Shown piece by piece: positions 40,560 to 49,848 of a stretch of DNA of 64,000 nucleotides. The stretch covers positions 744,001 to 808,000 of the forward strand of contig NZ_WFKL01000001.1 of the NCBI RefSeq assembly GCF_009208105.1. The letters run 5' to 3'. The notes beneath the pieces were generated by a model. That model worked only from the letters and a program-made list of their open reading frames with translations, did no database searches and was not told where the DNA came from. This stretch comes from Rouxiella sp. S1S-2. Lineage in GTDB: Bacteria; Pseudomonadota; Gammaproteobacteria; Enterobacterales; Enterobacteriaceae. Positions within the stretch are counted from its first letter, which is position 1; every line of letters starts with the position of its first letter. The position numbers were made by a program, and so were the translations under genes.

Positions 40560-41438
40560 CTATTCAAGTAGCTGCAGACCGGCAATATTCTGCCAATATC
40601 CGTTGCACTCGGCGCCTTGGCTGAGCGGCAGCGGGTAAAGTCCGCGTTCGTTGGCGCGAAAATCGGCCAGCGTTTTCAACGTATCAAATCCCTGCGGTGA
40701 GAGCCGAACAATGTCGACCATGCCCTGCATGGTCAGCTGGTCATTGCCGAGGTTATAACAGGCGCCGCTTTGAGTTTGAATGCCGTTAAGGACAAAGAGT
40801 AACTGGTTTTCCTGCGACAGCACTTTGCGTCCCTGAGGATAGTGAATACAACAGGTTTCACAGTCGTCCTTGGCGCGATTCTCCGCGCGGGCGGTAAAGC
40901 AACGCGCCGAATACGCCAGCGGCAGATGACCATAGGCCAGCACTTCAACCTCGAATTTACCGCGAATGCCCAATGTCTGGCACTGCGTCATTAGGTTTGC
41001 CAACCAGTCACGAGAGAGCTCCACCGGCATGCACCAGCGAACCATCCCCTGCTTATAGAGAATATTGAGCGCGACGGCGTTATAGCAGTTAAGCGCATGA
41101 CCGGCCACGAACGGCAGTTTACGTTCTGCCGCCATATTGACCGTACCGATATCATTCGCCTCGATGAGAAAATCGCCGTTCTCAACGTAGCGTTTTAATT
41201 CGGTCAGTTCTGAAGGTGCTTGCAGCAGCGCCAGCGTCGAGATAACCACCTGTTTTCCGCCTGCGCTGACCTGCTTGGCCAACTCTAGCCAGTCCGCCAC
41301 TTTCATCTCGCGCCGTTTAGTACAGACGTTTTCGCCGAGATAAATAATGTCGGCCTCACTGTGCATGGCCGCGGTATAAAAATCCTCAACCTCCGTTTTT
41401 GGCCAATAATAAAGCAGGGCACCTAATGAGTATTTCAT
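40560..41438 (-). CDS. ubiV: Oxygen-independent ubiquinone hydroxylation protein UbiV
   Basis: U32 peptidase-family protein that, with UbiU and UbiT, allows ubiquinone ring hydroxylation without oxygen. The 292-residue protein has C39 in ENVCTKRREM and the cysteines in SARCFTARAEN and DDCETCC that hold the 4Fe-4S cluster in the E. coli protein. It is the second gene of a ubiU-ubiV pair, 13 bp after ubiU. Confidence 0.93.
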   Translation of the reverse strand: MKYSLGALLYYWPKTEVEDFYTAAMHSEADIIYLGENVCTKRREMKVADWLELAKQVSAGGKQVVISTLALLQAPSELTELKRYVENGDFLIEANDIGTVNMAAERKLPFVAGHALNCYNAVALNILYKQGMVRWCMPVELSRDWLANLMTQCQTLGIRGKFEVEVLAYGHLPLAYSARCFTARAENRAKDDCETCCIHYPQGRKVLSQENQLLFVLNGIQTQSGACYNLGNDQLTMQGMVDIVRLSPQGFDTLKTLADFRANERGLYPLPLSQGAECNGYWQNIAGLQLLE

Positions 41439-41451
41439 GATTTTCCCTTAA

Positions 41452-42447
41452 TTATTGCCATTTGCGGTGGTAAGCACCCAGTGTGGTTTGTGTCCCTTCC
41501 GACAGCGAGCCTAGCTCGTCCATCCAGCTTTTCGCAGTCTTAAATTCCTGAGGATTATTGCGGCAGCGGTCAATGGCTGCCCGCCATACCCGTGTCACCT
41601 GGCTCACATAGGCCGGGCTTCTTTGACGGCCCTCAATTTTCACAGAGGCAATATTGGCAGCAAACAGCTCCGGCAGCAGCTCAAGGGTGTTGAGACTGGT
41701 GGGTTCTTCCAAGGCGTGATAGCGAACGTCATCCACTAGGTAGCGTCCTTTGCACAGCGTAGGGTAGCCGGCATTTTCGTTCGGTTCGTAGCGGTCAATC
41801 AGTACATCGTTGAGGCGTGACTCCATGCCCTGTGGCGTTTGCTGCCAGCGAACGAAGCGCGCGGGTGAACAGGCACCCACGGTGTTAGGTGATTCACCGG
41901 TCAGGTAGGAGGAGAGGTAGCAGCGGCCCTCAGCCATGATACACAGGCTGCCAAAGGCAAAGACTTCGAGCGGAACCAGGCTGCTGCGCGAAAGTTGCCG
42001 CACCTGATGCATCGACAGCACGCGCGGCAGCACGACGCGGGCGACGTCAAAATTGTTTTTATAAAATGCGATCGCCTGCTCGTTAGTGGCCGAGGCCTGT
42101 ACCGACACGTGGCGTTCAACCTGCGGATAGCGCGTTGCAGCGTACTCAAGCATCGCCAAATCAGCCAGTATTAGCGCATCGGCCCCTAGCTGAGCGGCCA
42201 TATCCACGGCGCGTTCCCAGCGTGCATAGCCGTCAGGATGGGCAAACGTGTTAATAGCAATATGCAGCTTACGCCGCCGACGATGGGCGTACTCTGCCGC
42301 TTCGTGCAACTTTTTTTCGGTGAAGTTGAGACCGGCAAAGTGCCGGGCATTGGTATCATCTTTCAGTCCGATATAAACCGCATCTGCGCCATTATCAATC
42401 GCTGCTTTCAGCGCGGGAAGATTCCCCGCCGGGCAAAGTAGCTCCAT
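41452..42447 (-). CDS. ubiU: Oxygen-independent ubiquinone hydroxylation protein UbiU
   Basis: Partner of UbiV in the heterodimeric iron-sulfur complex. The ATG at 42447 (MELLCPAGNLPALK), with AGGAG 6 bp upstream, gives 331 residues as in E. coli; the longer frame starts with an unsupported TTG. The U32 signature FAFGSLCIMAEGRCYLSSYL (about residues 164-183) and cysteines at CSPARF and LCKGRYLV are intact. It is divergent from ubiT. Confidence 0.94.
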   Translation of the reverse strand: MELLCPAGNLPALKAAIDNGADAVYIGLKDDTNARHFAGLNFTEKKLHEAAEYAHRRRRKLHIAINTFAHPDGYARWERAVDMAAQLGADALILADLAMLEYAATRYPQVERHVSVQASATNEQAIAFYKNNFDVARVVLPRVLSMHQVRQLSRSSLVPLEVFAFGSLCIMAEGRCYLSSYLTGESPNTVGACSPARFVRWQQTPQGMESRLNDVLIDRYEPNENAGYPTLCKGRYLVDDVRYHALEEPTSLNTLELLPELFAANIASVKIEGRQRSPAYVSQVTRVWRAAIDRCRNNPQEFKTAKSWMDELGSLSEGTQTTLGAYHRKWQ

Positions 42448-42560
42448 CGTCATCTCCTGCAAATACTGCTAAAAAGCCTGCACGACGTGCGGCCGGAATT
42501 GACGCTCATTTTAGATAAGCTTGGCAGGCAATATTTTGATTTAAGGCAGCTTATGCTCGG

Positions 42561-42574
42561 TTGAGCGATTCCAA
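42561..42574. promoter_or_regulatory. FNR-like site between ubiUV and ubiT
   Basis: TTGAG-CGAT-TCCAA matches the FNR consensus TTGAT-N4-ATCAA at seven of ten bases and lies in the middle of the divergent region of genes that FNR controls in E. coli. The match is modest. Confidence 0.3.
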
Positions 42575-42728
42575 CAACAGGCAGAGGTTGTGTATGGGAT
42601 ATTTCTGGTGCACTATTTTTATAGGGAAATGTTGATGTAGACGGCGGCGCGCTGCTGCCGATATGGCAAAATGCGTTGTTTTCAGCTCAATATTTCCCAG
42701 AAGACCGTTATCAAAAGGAGAAGTGCCA

Positions 42729-43280
42729 GTGTTGCAAAAACTACGAGCACGAATGGTGCGTCAAGGGCCGTCACTGTTAAGTGTACCGTTAAAATTTACC
42801 CCCTTTGCACTTAAGCGCCAGGTTCTGCAACAGGTGCTTGGCTGGCAATTTCAGGAAGCGCTGGCCGATGGAGAGCTCGATTTTCTGTCGGGACGTTGGT
42901 TGCGCATCGAGATAACCGATCTTAATCTGCAATGGTTGATGACAGTGAATGACGGCAAACTTGAGGTTTGTCAGCAGGGAGAGGCCGACGTAAGCTTCTG
43001 TGGCACGGCAAACGATTTGATATTGGTCGCCGCACGCCGAGAAGATCCTGATACGCTGTTCTTCAAACGGCGTTTACGTATTGAAGGAGACACTGAATTG
43101 GGCCTGAACGTTAAAAACCTGATGGACTCTATCGAGCTCGAAAGCATGCCCGCGCTATTGCGCCACGGGCTTGACCAGCTTGCGGCCTTTGTAGCCGCAG
43201 GCAGTGTTGAAACGGCCTGCGTTGAAACGCGTAAACAAGAGGACGGCGAGTCATTCTCACCGGCAGTATCGTCATGTTAA
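42729..43280 (+). CDS. ubiT: SCP2-domain ubiquinone accessory factor UbiT
   Basis: Lipid-binding SCP2-domain protein that replaces UbiJ under anaerobic conditions and binds isoprenoid quinone intermediates. The GTG at 42729 is used because AGGAG lies 8 bp upstream, giving 183 residues with the N-terminus LQKLRARMVRQGPSLLSVP as in E. coli. The core SCP2 strands with DPDTLFFKRRLRIEGDTELG (near residue 118) are conserved. It overlaps yhbS by 7 bp. Confidence 0.92.
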   Translation: MLQKLRARMVRQGPSLLSVPLKFTPFALKRQVLQQVLGWQFQEALADGELDFLSGRWLRIEITDLNLQWLMTVNDGKLEVCQQGEADVSFCGTANDLILVAARREDPDTLFFKRRLRIEGDTELGLNVKNLMDSIELESMPALLRHGLDQLAAFVAAGSVETACVETRKQEDGESFSPAVSSC

Positions 43281-43777
43281 TCAGAGTTGAAATACCTGTA
43301 GATGCCGCAGGCATCGATAATTTGCTGCGAGAGGCCTTTGGCCGCGATACCGAAGCTGACCTGGTTCAGCGTTTACGTGAAGACGGTTTACTGACGCTGG
43401 GCGTTGTCGCGACAGACGATGAAGGCGGCGTGGTAGGTTATGCCGCATTTACGCCGGTCGACGTGCAAGGCGAAGATCGTCAATGGGTGGGATTAGGCCC
43501 GTTGGCGGTACATGCGTCACTGCGTCGTCAGGGATTGGGTGAAAAGCTGGTGTATGAGGGGCTCGATTCGCTCAACGAATTTGGCTATGCCGCTGTGGTA
43601 GTGCTGGGGTCTCCAGAATATTATGGACGATTTGGTTTTAAACCTGCCGCCGAGCACAATCTCCATTGCTGCTGGCCAGAAACCGAAAAAGCATTCCAAC
43701 TGTATGTTTTAGCGGACAATGCCCTCGAAGGCGCCAGCGGGTTGGTGGAATACTCTCCACATTTTAATCACATTTAG
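43274..43777 (+). CDS. yhbS: GNAT-family N-acetyltransferase YhbS
   Basis: Putative acetyltransferase of 167 residues (same as E. coli). The acetyl-CoA-binding segment LGPLAVHASLRRQGLGEKLV (near residues 76-95) contains the RxxGxG/A pattern, followed by VVVLGSPEYYGRFGF. The natural substrate is not established. It is translationally coupled to ubiT and is followed by a strong terminator. Confidence 0.92.
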   Translation: MLIRVEIPVDAAGIDNLLREAFGRDTEADLVQRLREDGLLTLGVVATDDEGGVVGYAAFTPVDVQGEDRQWVGLGPLAVHASLRRQGLGEKLVYEGLDSLNEFGYAAVVVLGSPEYYGRFGFKPAAEHNLHCCWPETEKAFQLYVLADNALEGASGLVEYSPHFNHI

Positions 43778-43802
43778 TCGCTGAAATATATTCCGCTCAA
43801 TG

Positions 43803-43828
43803 GCCGATGTTGTTACATCGGCTTTTTT
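43803..43828 (+). terminator. Terminator of ubiT-yhbS
   Basis: GCCGATGT and ACATCGGC arms with loop TGTT are followed by six T. Confidence 0.9.
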
Positions 43829-44183
43829 ATAGGTAAAAAATGCTTATTACGTAAAATAGCTTTATTTGCTAATGGCGACCGACGTAATAAGAAATTAACT
43901 GAAGCTATCTCAGTGTAATTATTACTCTATTTGATATTTACGAATAATTACAAACGACAGCCAAATTCACTGCATTATTATAAATTAATATCATTCATTG
44001 CTGCTTTTAGCACAAAAGGTAAAAACTGCCGATATTTAAACCGCCGAGCGCCAACGTTGTGTTACATATTTAATTGTCTTGTTTTAAATAATCGAATGCA
44101 CGTCACAGAATATTACTCTACAGGGAATAACATTATTGTCACTGAAGTTAATACTGAACTTTAAGAATCAAAAGGAATCTAAA
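43829..44183. other. AT-rich leader region of the porin gene
   Basis: This 355-bp stretch is AT-rich and holds no convincing gene. It should contain the porin promoter and a long leader; no operator could be identified with confidence, though a TCACA half-site occurs near 44102-44107. Confidence 0.5.
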
Positions 44184-45539
44184 GTGGCCAATAAATCCCC
44201 CCTTCGTTTCAAAAAGCTGTATCTGGCATGTTCTGTTGGACTGCTTTTTAGCTCAGCCCAAGTATTGGCCGCTGACAGCGGGCCATTTTCGCCAAATTCT
44301 CCGTGGATGCTCGGGGATTGGGGCGGCGAGCGATCCACACTCAAGCAGGAAGGCGTTGATTTCCAGGTAAACTATACCGGTGAAGCGGCAAGCAACTTTT
44401 CCGGCGGCTATGATAAAAGCACGACGGCGCGCTATGCCGACCAGTGGCAATTTGGCGTCGACCTTGATTTAGACAAATTGCTCAACTGGAAAGACACCGA
44501 ATTCCAGATGACCGTCACCAACCGTAACGGCAGAAACATCTCCAACGATGCCGTCGGCGACCCGCGTACCGGCACACTCTCTTCGTCGCAGGAAGTGTGG
44601 GGCCGTGGTCAAACAACGCGCCTGACTCAATTCTGGATCCGTCAGGGATATTTCAACGATACGCTGGATATTAAAGCCGGTCGCGTCACCGTTGGCGAAG
44701 ATTTTGACTCACTGAAAAGCAACTTCCAAAACCTGGCGCTGGGCAGCGGTCAGGCGGGTAACTGGCGCGGTGATCGTTGGTACAACTGGCCAATCTCCCA
44801 ATGGGGCGGTCGCATCAAGCTTAATATTACGCCTGAAATCTATACTCAGGTGGGTATTTATAATCAGAACCCTAAAAACTACGATACCGGCAACGGCTTC
44901 CGTCTCGACAGCTCTGGCTCGATTGGTAACCTGATCCCAGTAGAAGTTGGCTGGACACCGACGTTAGGGCCGGATAAATTGGCCGGTAAATACGCGCTGG
45001 GCTTCTATTACAGCTCGACCAAAGGCAACGTTTACAGCAGCGGATCGATTCAAAACGGTTCCGAGCAGTACAGCGACCAAGCGCATGCCTACGGCGGTTA
45101 TGTATTGGTTCAGCAACAGTTGACCGCGGTTAATGGCGATAACAGTCGCGGACTGTCGTTGACCGTTCAGGGCGTAATGAACGACAAGAAAACCTCCAGC
45201 ACTGACAACTATCAGTCCGTGGCGATTACTTATAAAGGGATTTTCGATTCACGTCCTAAAGATGAGCTTGGCTTCGGCGTAGGTCGTATTCACGTTAACA
45301 GTGATTTGAGCCAAACGCAGCGCGATCAAAATGCGGCTAACGGCGTTAATAATTATAACAACCCAACTTATTTGCCGGTGCAAAGTGGGGCTGAATATGA
45401 TTACGAACTCTACTACGGTATTCAGGCAACGGATTGGCTAACAGTTCGTCCGAACCTGCAATATATTTCCGCACCGGGCGCAGTCAGCCAGGTTAAAGAT
45501 GCTTTTGTTGGCGGCATAATGGTCAACGTGGCACTGTAA
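44184..45539 (+). CDS. OprB-type carbohydrate-selective porin
   Basis: Outer-membrane beta-barrel of 451 residues. The GTG at 44184, with AAAGGAA 7-8 bp upstream, gives an N-terminus with basic residues, a hydrophobic stretch (LYLACSVGLLFSSAQVLA) and cleavage before ADSG. The mature start GPFSPNSPWMLGDWGGERS, with DWGG and the R/L pattern after it, is the OprB family mark, and the C-terminus ends in alternating strands (FVGGIMVNVAL). OprB porins admit glucose and other sugars in Pseudomonas; substrate here is unknown. It stands alone, without linked sugar genes. Confidence 0.85.
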   Translation: MANKSPLRFKKLYLACSVGLLFSSAQVLAADSGPFSPNSPWMLGDWGGERSTLKQEGVDFQVNYTGEAASNFSGGYDKSTTARYADQWQFGVDLDLDKLLNWKDTEFQMTVTNRNGRNISNDAVGDPRTGTLSSSQEVWGRGQTTRLTQFWIRQGYFNDTLDIKAGRVTVGEDFDSLKSNFQNLALGSGQAGNWRGDRWYNWPISQWGGRIKLNITPEIYTQVGIYNQNPKNYDTGNGFRLDSSGSIGNLIPVEVGWTPTLGPDKLAGKYALGFYYSSTKGNVYSSGSIQNGSEQYSDQAHAYGGYVLVQQQLTAVNGDNSRGLSLTVQGVMNDKKTSSTDNYQSVAITYKGIFDSRPKDELGFGVGRIHVNSDLSQTQRDQNAANGVNNYNNPTYLPVQSGAEYDYELYYGIQATDWLTVRPNLQYISAPGAVSQVKDAFVGGIMVNVAL

Positions 45540-45579
45540 TTAATGCAGAGAATGCGTTAATCGGCCAGTTTACTAATAC

Positions 45580-45603
45580 GGGGCGCTTCTGGCGCCCCCT
45601 TTA
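45580..45603. terminator. Terminator between the porin gene and yhbQ
   Basis: GGGGCGC and GCGCCCC arms with loop TTCTG and a short T-tail end the porin transcript; the end overlaps the yhbQ stop codon. Confidence 0.75.
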
Positions 45604-45948
45604 TATAATAACCTTGGGTGAATATCCCGTCGTGACGGCCAAATATTCAGCGATATTCTCCGGGCACTCCCTCACTAATATCTCTTTCTGTTTTTTACTC
45701 AACTGCTTTATTTGATATTCCAGCTGCGACGCTCGCGATCGGTCGCCCGCTGCACAGTGGAATACCAGCGTTAGTTCCCCTTTTCCGCGTAGCGACTTTG
45801 CACCTTTCCCGCATTGATGCTGCTGTAAACGGCGCAAAACGTCGGTCGTGATGCCGGTGTACAGCATACCCGTTGGCGTGCGCAGCATGTAAAGATGCCA
45901 GACAGCGGCTGCGTGAGGCGAAGAAGGGTGAGTGGCAAGGCTTTTCAC
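45601..45948 (-). CDS. yhbQ: GIY-YIG nuclease-superfamily protein YhbQ
   Basis: Small protein of the UPF0213/GIY-YIG group. The module reads [20 protein letters not shown] (YM and YTG replacing the classical GIY and YIG) followed by [19 protein letters not shown], with the conserved glutamate in [16 protein letters not shown]. coli YhbQ acts on DNA in vitro. The GTG at 45948 gives 115 residues, about 15 more than E. coli at the N-terminus, and no ribosome site is clear, so the start may lie further in. Confidence 0.85.
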   Translation of the reverse strand: MKSLATHPSSPHAAAVWHLYMLRTPTGMLYTGITTDVLRRLQQHQCGKGAKSLRGKGELTLVFHCAAGDRSRASQLEYQIKQLSKKQKEILVRECPENIAEYLAVTTGYSPKVII

Positions 45949-46116
45949 AATAAAGGCGTGACTCTTGGCGGTAATGGACGATGCAGCAGATTAACCCACA
46001 GCGGCCAGAATAAGTGAAGTAAAACCACACCTTCCATGCTGTGCGAACAAAACGGCAGACTGTAACTTGGTCGACATCGCGCTAAGATAGGGCAAATTTT
46101 TTGGCAGGAGCCGGGC

Positions 46117-46554
46117 ATGAATGATCCCGAAGATCTAAAAATTATCAGCCGTTACTTGAGTAAAAATCACGTGCTGGCGCTGTGTGCCCATGCAGACGGT
46201 GACATATGGAGTGCGACCTGTTTTTACGTGACGGACATTGAGCGTATGTGCTTGTATTTCATGACGGAATTAAAGACGCGTCACGGCTCACTGATGCACC
46301 GCAATCCTCACGTCGTCGGGACTGTCGCCAAACAGCCTAAAACAGTGGCGCTGATTCAGGGCATTCAGTACAGCGGCAGCGCCACGATGTTAGAAGGTGA
46401 AGAGGATGCCGCCGCCCGTGCGAGCTACTGTAAACAGTTTCCGGTCGCCATTGCCATGAAAGCGCCCGTTTGGGCACTGCGGTTAGATGAAATCAAAATG
46501 ACCGATAACACGTTGGGCTTCGGTAAAAAATTGTTCTGGCAGCGGGAGACGTGA
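46117..46554 (+). CDS. yhbP: UPF0306 family protein YhbP
   Basis: Protein of 145 residues with a split-barrel (pyridoxamine-phosphate-oxidase-like) fold inferred from the family: HVLALCAHADGDIWSATCFYV near residue 19 in two parts (HVLALCAHADGD, IWSATCFYV), MTELKTRHGSLM near 51 and GIQYSGSATMLEG near 83. E. coli YhbP has 147 residues and no proven activity. GGCAGGAG precedes the ATG. It is divergent from yhbQ, as in E. coli. Confidence 0.9.
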   Translation: MNDPEDLKIISRYLSKNHVLALCAHADGDIWSATCFYVTDIERMCLYFMTELKTRHGSLMHRNPHVVGTVAKQPKTVALIQGIQYSGSATMLEGEEDAAARASYCKQFPVAIAMKAPVWALRLDEIKMTDNTLGFGKKLFWQRET

Positions 46555-46562
46555 TTTAACGG

Positions 46563-46600
46563 CTGACCTTGTGCCTTTTTTATTCAGGCGGCAAGGTCAG
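46563..46600 (+). terminator. Hairpin after yhbP
   Basis: CTGACCTTG and CAAGGTCAG arms (9 bp) plus inner GCC/GGC pairs enclose a T-rich loop, starting 9 bp after yhbP. The T-run is in the loop, so intrinsic termination is uncertain. Confidence 0.45.
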
Positions 46601-46767
46601 TATTCAAGGAGAGAAGATCAGCCTGCGGCAACAGGGCCGTGTAAATTGTGATTCCAGGTATTAATCAGTCATTGAACTCTGTGATAGTCTATAACCAAAA
46701 ACGCCAAATTTTCGCAGATCTAAAACCCTCCCCATGCTGTTTGCGCCAAGTGTCTTATCGGGGCAGC

Positions 46768-47382
46768 TTACAGATACTTCTCGACAAAACTGTCTAGATT
46801 TCTGAACTCCGGCATCCTTTCCTGCAGCGTTTGATGACTCCAGTTCCACCACTGGCTGCGTTCGATCCTCTCGATCAGTGAATCGTCAAAACGCATGCCG
46901 ATCTTTTTCGCCGCCACGCCGGCAACGATCGAAAACGGCTCGACGTCCTTGGTGACAACCGAAGAGGATCCGATTACTGCGCCGTTGCCTATCTTCACGC
47001 CCGGCATGATCACCGCATTGTGGCCGATCCACACGTCGTGGCCAAGGGTAACGGCATGCTCGCGACGCCAGTTGAAGAAGTCATTGTCGTCCTGACCTAA
47101 ATCGTAGGCCGAGCTTCGGTAGGTGAAATGGTGCTGCGCAATACGTTGATAGGTAGGATGATTACCCGGATTAATGCGTACATAAGTGGCAATGGAAGCA
47201 AATTTGCCGATTGAGGCATAGTGGATCTGATTATGGCCCGCCGTGTAGGAGTAGTCGTCAATGTCAACTTCTTCAAAAGTAGCATCGTCAGAAATATGTA
47301 CGTATTGGCCTAAACGCGTTTGTTTCAGTATTACGTTTTCACCAATCTTTGCTTCACTCTGCGTTGGGTTAGAAAGCGTCAT
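46768..47382 (-). CDS. Phosphonate-operon hexapeptide-repeat acetyltransferase
   Basis: Protein of 204 residues with a left-handed beta-helix: hexapeptide-type sequence from IGENVILKQTRLGQYVHI to VTLGHDVWIGHNAVIMPGVKIGNGAVIGSSS (quoted in parts: VTLGHDVWIGH, MPGVKIGNGAVIGSSS). The chloramphenicol acetyltransferase-like GHDVWIG motif and H near residue 75 (INPGNHPT) suggest acetyl-CoA chemistry. It belongs to the family found at the end of phosphonate operons (named phn_thr-fam in TIGRFAM). It starts inside phnN (ATGA overlap) and closes the operon. E. coli has phnO and phnP instead. It may acetylate an aminophosphonate, but this is inference. Confidence 0.82.
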   Translation of the reverse strand: MTLSNPTQSEAKIGENVILKQTRLGQYVHISDDATFEEVDIDDYSYTAGHNQIHYASIGKFASIATYVRINPGNHPTYQRIAQHHFTYRSSAYDLGQDDNDFFNWRREHAVTLGHDVWIGHNAVIMPGVKIGNGAVIGSSSVVTKDVEPFSIVAGVAAKKIGMRFDDSLIERIERSQWWNWSHQTLQERMPEFRNLDSFVEKYL

Positions 47383-47981
47383 AGTGCATTGTCCTGTGGA
47401 TAAACCAGCGTGTGGTCATTGGAAGTCGCCGGGCTAACGGCCAGTGAAGAAAGCAGCGTCAACAGTTCGGCCAGCGTATCCTGCAGGCGGCCGTCATTAT
47501 TGAGCAGATGACACTCGGCGGGCAGGCTGTGCTGATAGTCTGCGGCCCGCTGCAGGCGTAGCTGAATGTCATGCTCTGTTTCACGGCCGCGGGCGTGGAG
47601 GCGTTCGGCAAGCACCTGCGGCGAGACGTGCAGGCAAACAGGCAGCAGCGCATGACCGTAGCGCGTTTTTGCCTCAACCAAATGGGCACGCGATCCGTTG
47701 ATGACTACACTAAAACCTTGCTGCATCCAGTGGTCAATTTCGACGCCCAGCGCATAGTGCGTTTGGTGCGCCTGCCAATCGAGGGCAAACAAACCGTGTG
47801 CCTGGCGCTGGTGGAATTCGTCAAGGCTGAGCGCAATATGATTTTCCGCACCAGCATGGGCCGGCCGAGTGATATAGCGATGCGCAACCAGCAGCCCAAG
47901 CGGCGTTTTGTTACGCAGCGCGTCGAGCAGGCTGTCTTTGCCCGCGCCAGACGCACCCATCACGTAGACTAACTTAGCCAT
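47379..47981 (-). CDS. phnN: Ribose 1,5-bisphosphokinase PhnN
   Basis: Phosphorylates ribose 1,5-bisphosphate to phosphoribosyl diphosphate (PRPP), returning the C-P lyase sugar product to nucleotide metabolism. The 200-residue guanylate-kinase-fold protein has P-loop GASGAGKDS at residues 9-17 and the HRYITRPAHAG segment. The start overlaps the phnM stop by one base (TGATG), and its stop overlaps the acetyltransferase start. Confidence 0.93.
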   Translation of the reverse strand: MAKLVYVMGASGAGKDSLLDALRNKTPLGLLVAHRYITRPAHAGAENHIALSLDEFHQRQAHGLFALDWQAHQTHYALGVEIDHWMQQGFSVVINGSRAHLVEAKTRYGHALLPVCLHVSPQVLAERLHARGRETEHDIQLRLQRAADYQHSLPAECHLLNNDGRLQDTLAELLTLLSSLAVSPATSNDHTLVYPQDNAL

Positions 47982-49117
47982 CAGAATACCTGTATTCCTT
48001 GACGCCAGACGTTTTGCACATAGTGATGACTCTCGTGCGCCCGCGCCAATACCATGTCCGCGCGTCTGCCTTCGGCAATCACTCCCCGGTCTTCTAATCC
48101 CAGCGCGCGCGCAGGATTGCGTGTCACCAGCGCCACTGCCTGTGACAGGCTGAAGGCGTTGCCTTCATCCAGCGCAATGCGGAACACGGCGTCCATCAGG
48201 CTGGCGGGATAGTAGTCGGAAGAAAGAATATCAAGCAGTCCTACCGAGGCCAGATGTTTCGCCGCTACGTTGCCGGAATGCGAGCCGCCACGCACGATAT
48301 TGGGCGCGCCCATCAACACTTGCAGACCTTCTGCGTGCGAAGCACGGGCCGCCTCTTCAGTGGTTGGGAACTCGGCAATGACGCTGCCCAGTGCTTTCGA
48401 CTCGCTGACGTGCGCCGCAGTAGCATCGTCATGACTGGCCAGTGCGATACCCAACTCAAGGCAGTGTGCGGCAATCGCCCTGCGGTTAGGCTGTGCCCAG
48501 CGCAGCGAGTTGGCGATTTGCGTGGCCTGAAACTCCTCCATCTGCTGGTCGTTAAGCTGGTATTTGCCCTGATAATATTCGCGATATTTCTGCGGGGTGG
48601 CGAATTGACGCTGGCCCGGTGAGTGGTCCATGAGTGACACCAACGACACGCCCGGTTTGTTCATCAACTCTTCAAACAGCGGCAGTGTAGAGGAGTGCGG
48701 AAGCTCGCAGCGCAGGTGCAGGCGGTGCTCGGCGCGGTTAAGTCCGGCCTTCTGACTGTAGATAACCGCGTCGATCATTTTTTGCAGATTCTCGAGCCGA
48801 TGACCGCCGTCACGCACGTCGCCAACGGCCACCGCGTCGAGTACGGTGGTTATCCCGCTGGCAACCATCAGCGCGTCGTGGCTGCTCATCGCCGAATGCG
48901 CTGGCCAGTCAACTTTGGGGCGCGGGGTGAAAAATTTATCCAGATTATCGGTGTGCAGTTCGACAAAACCGGGCATCAACCAGCCACCCTCTGCATCAAG
49001 CGCCTGCGGCAGTTGGCTGGTGGTATCAGTAAAGGAAGCGATAATCCCTTCCTTGATTTCGATAGAGCCTTTTACGGTTTCTTCCGCCAACACCAGATTG
49101 ACGTTGTTGATAATCAT
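47981..49117 (-). CDS. phnM: Alpha-D-ribose 1-methylphosphonate 5-triphosphate diphosphatase PhnM
   Basis: Amidohydrolase that removes diphosphate from the triphosphorylated ribosyl phosphonate before C-P cleavage. The 378-residue protein has the metal-binding start [24 protein letters not shown], and the [10 protein letters not shown] and [14 protein letters not shown] segments with further ligands. E. coli PhnM has the same size. The phnL stop is coupled through an ATGA overlap. Confidence 0.94.
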   Translation of the reverse strand: MIINNVNLVLAEETVKGSIEIKEGIIASFTDTTSQLPQALDAEGGWLMPGFVELHTDNLDKFFTPRPKVDWPAHSAMSSHDALMVASGITTVLDAVAVGDVRDGGHRLENLQKMIDAVIYSQKAGLNRAEHRLHLRCELPHSSTLPLFEELMNKPGVSLVSLMDHSPGQRQFATPQKYREYYQGKYQLNDQQMEEFQATQIANSLRWAQPNRRAIAAHCLELGIALASHDDATAAHVSESKALGSVIAEFPTTEEAARASHAEGLQVLMGAPNIVRGGSHSGNVAAKHLASVGLLDILSSDYYPASLMDAVFRIALDEGNAFSLSQAVALVTRNPARALGLEDRGVIAEGRRADMVLARAHESHHYVQNVWRQGIQVF

Positions 49118-49824
49118 GCCAAATTCTCCGCATTCGCTAATTCTGGTGCCATGACGTGCAGCCGGTCGGCCACGCGCTCACGCACGTCTTCATCGTGGAA
49201 AATCCCCACTACCGCCGCGCCGCGCGCTTTGGCCTTTTCAATCAGCGTGACGACTGCCGCGCGATTGGTGGCATCCAGCGAGGCGGTGGGCTCATCGAGC
49301 AACAGCACCGGATAATCGACGATAAATCCGCGCGCAATGTTTACCCTCTGCTGTTCACCACCGGAAAACGTTGAAGGGGCGAGCTGCCACAGGCGCTCCG
49401 GCACATTCAGGTGCTGTAAAAGTGCGCTGGCGCGCTGCTCGGCCTGCGGTTTGTCGATACCTAACTCCACCAACGGCTGCATCACTAAATTAAGGGCGCT
49501 GATGCGCGGAATAACACGCAGAAACTGGCTCACCCAGCCTACGCTGTGGCGGCGTACGTCGAGAATTTCACGCGCCTGTGCGCTGACCATATCGACCCAC
49601 TGTTCCTGATGTTTAACCCAAATGTGGCCACTGTCCGGCAGATAGTTGCCGTATAGCGAGCGCAGCAGGGTAGATTTTCCGCTGCCTGAATGGCCGTGCA
49701 ACACCACGCACTCACCTGCGTTAACGTCAAGGCTGGCGTTGTGAAACACCGGCAGCCTGATCCCTTGCTGATTATGTAAGACAAAAGTTTTACTCAGTTT
49801 TTCGACCCGGAGTCTGGTTGTCAT
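49114..49824 (-). CDS. phnL: C-P lyase subunit PhnL (ABC-type ATPase)
   Basis: ABC-family nucleotide-binding protein of the C-P lyase system, required with PhnGHI to form the ribosyl phosphonate. The 236-residue protein has Walker [11 protein letters not shown], signature [16 protein letters not shown] and Walker [13 protein letters not shown]. It is not a transporter ATPase: no permease is encoded nearby. It follows phnK after 24 bp. Confidence 0.94.
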   Translation of the reverse strand: MTTRLRVEKLSKTFVLHNQQGIRLPVFHNASLDVNAGECVVLHGHSGSGKSTLLRSLYGNYLPDSGHIWVKHQEQWVDMVSAQAREILDVRRHSVGWVSQFLRVIPRISALNLVMQPLVELGIDKPQAEQRASALLQHLNVPERLWQLAPSTFSGGEQQRVNIARGFIVDYPVLLLDEPTASLDATNRAAVVTLIEKAKARGAAVVGIFHDEDVRERVADRLHVMAPELANAENLA

Positions 49825-49848
49825 TGGTTTATCACTCTTAAAGGGTTC

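Noticed and set aside
42536..42549. FNR site TTGAT-TTAA-GGCAG
   Set aside because: The right half matches poorly; the site at 42561-42574 is the better, though still weak, candidate.
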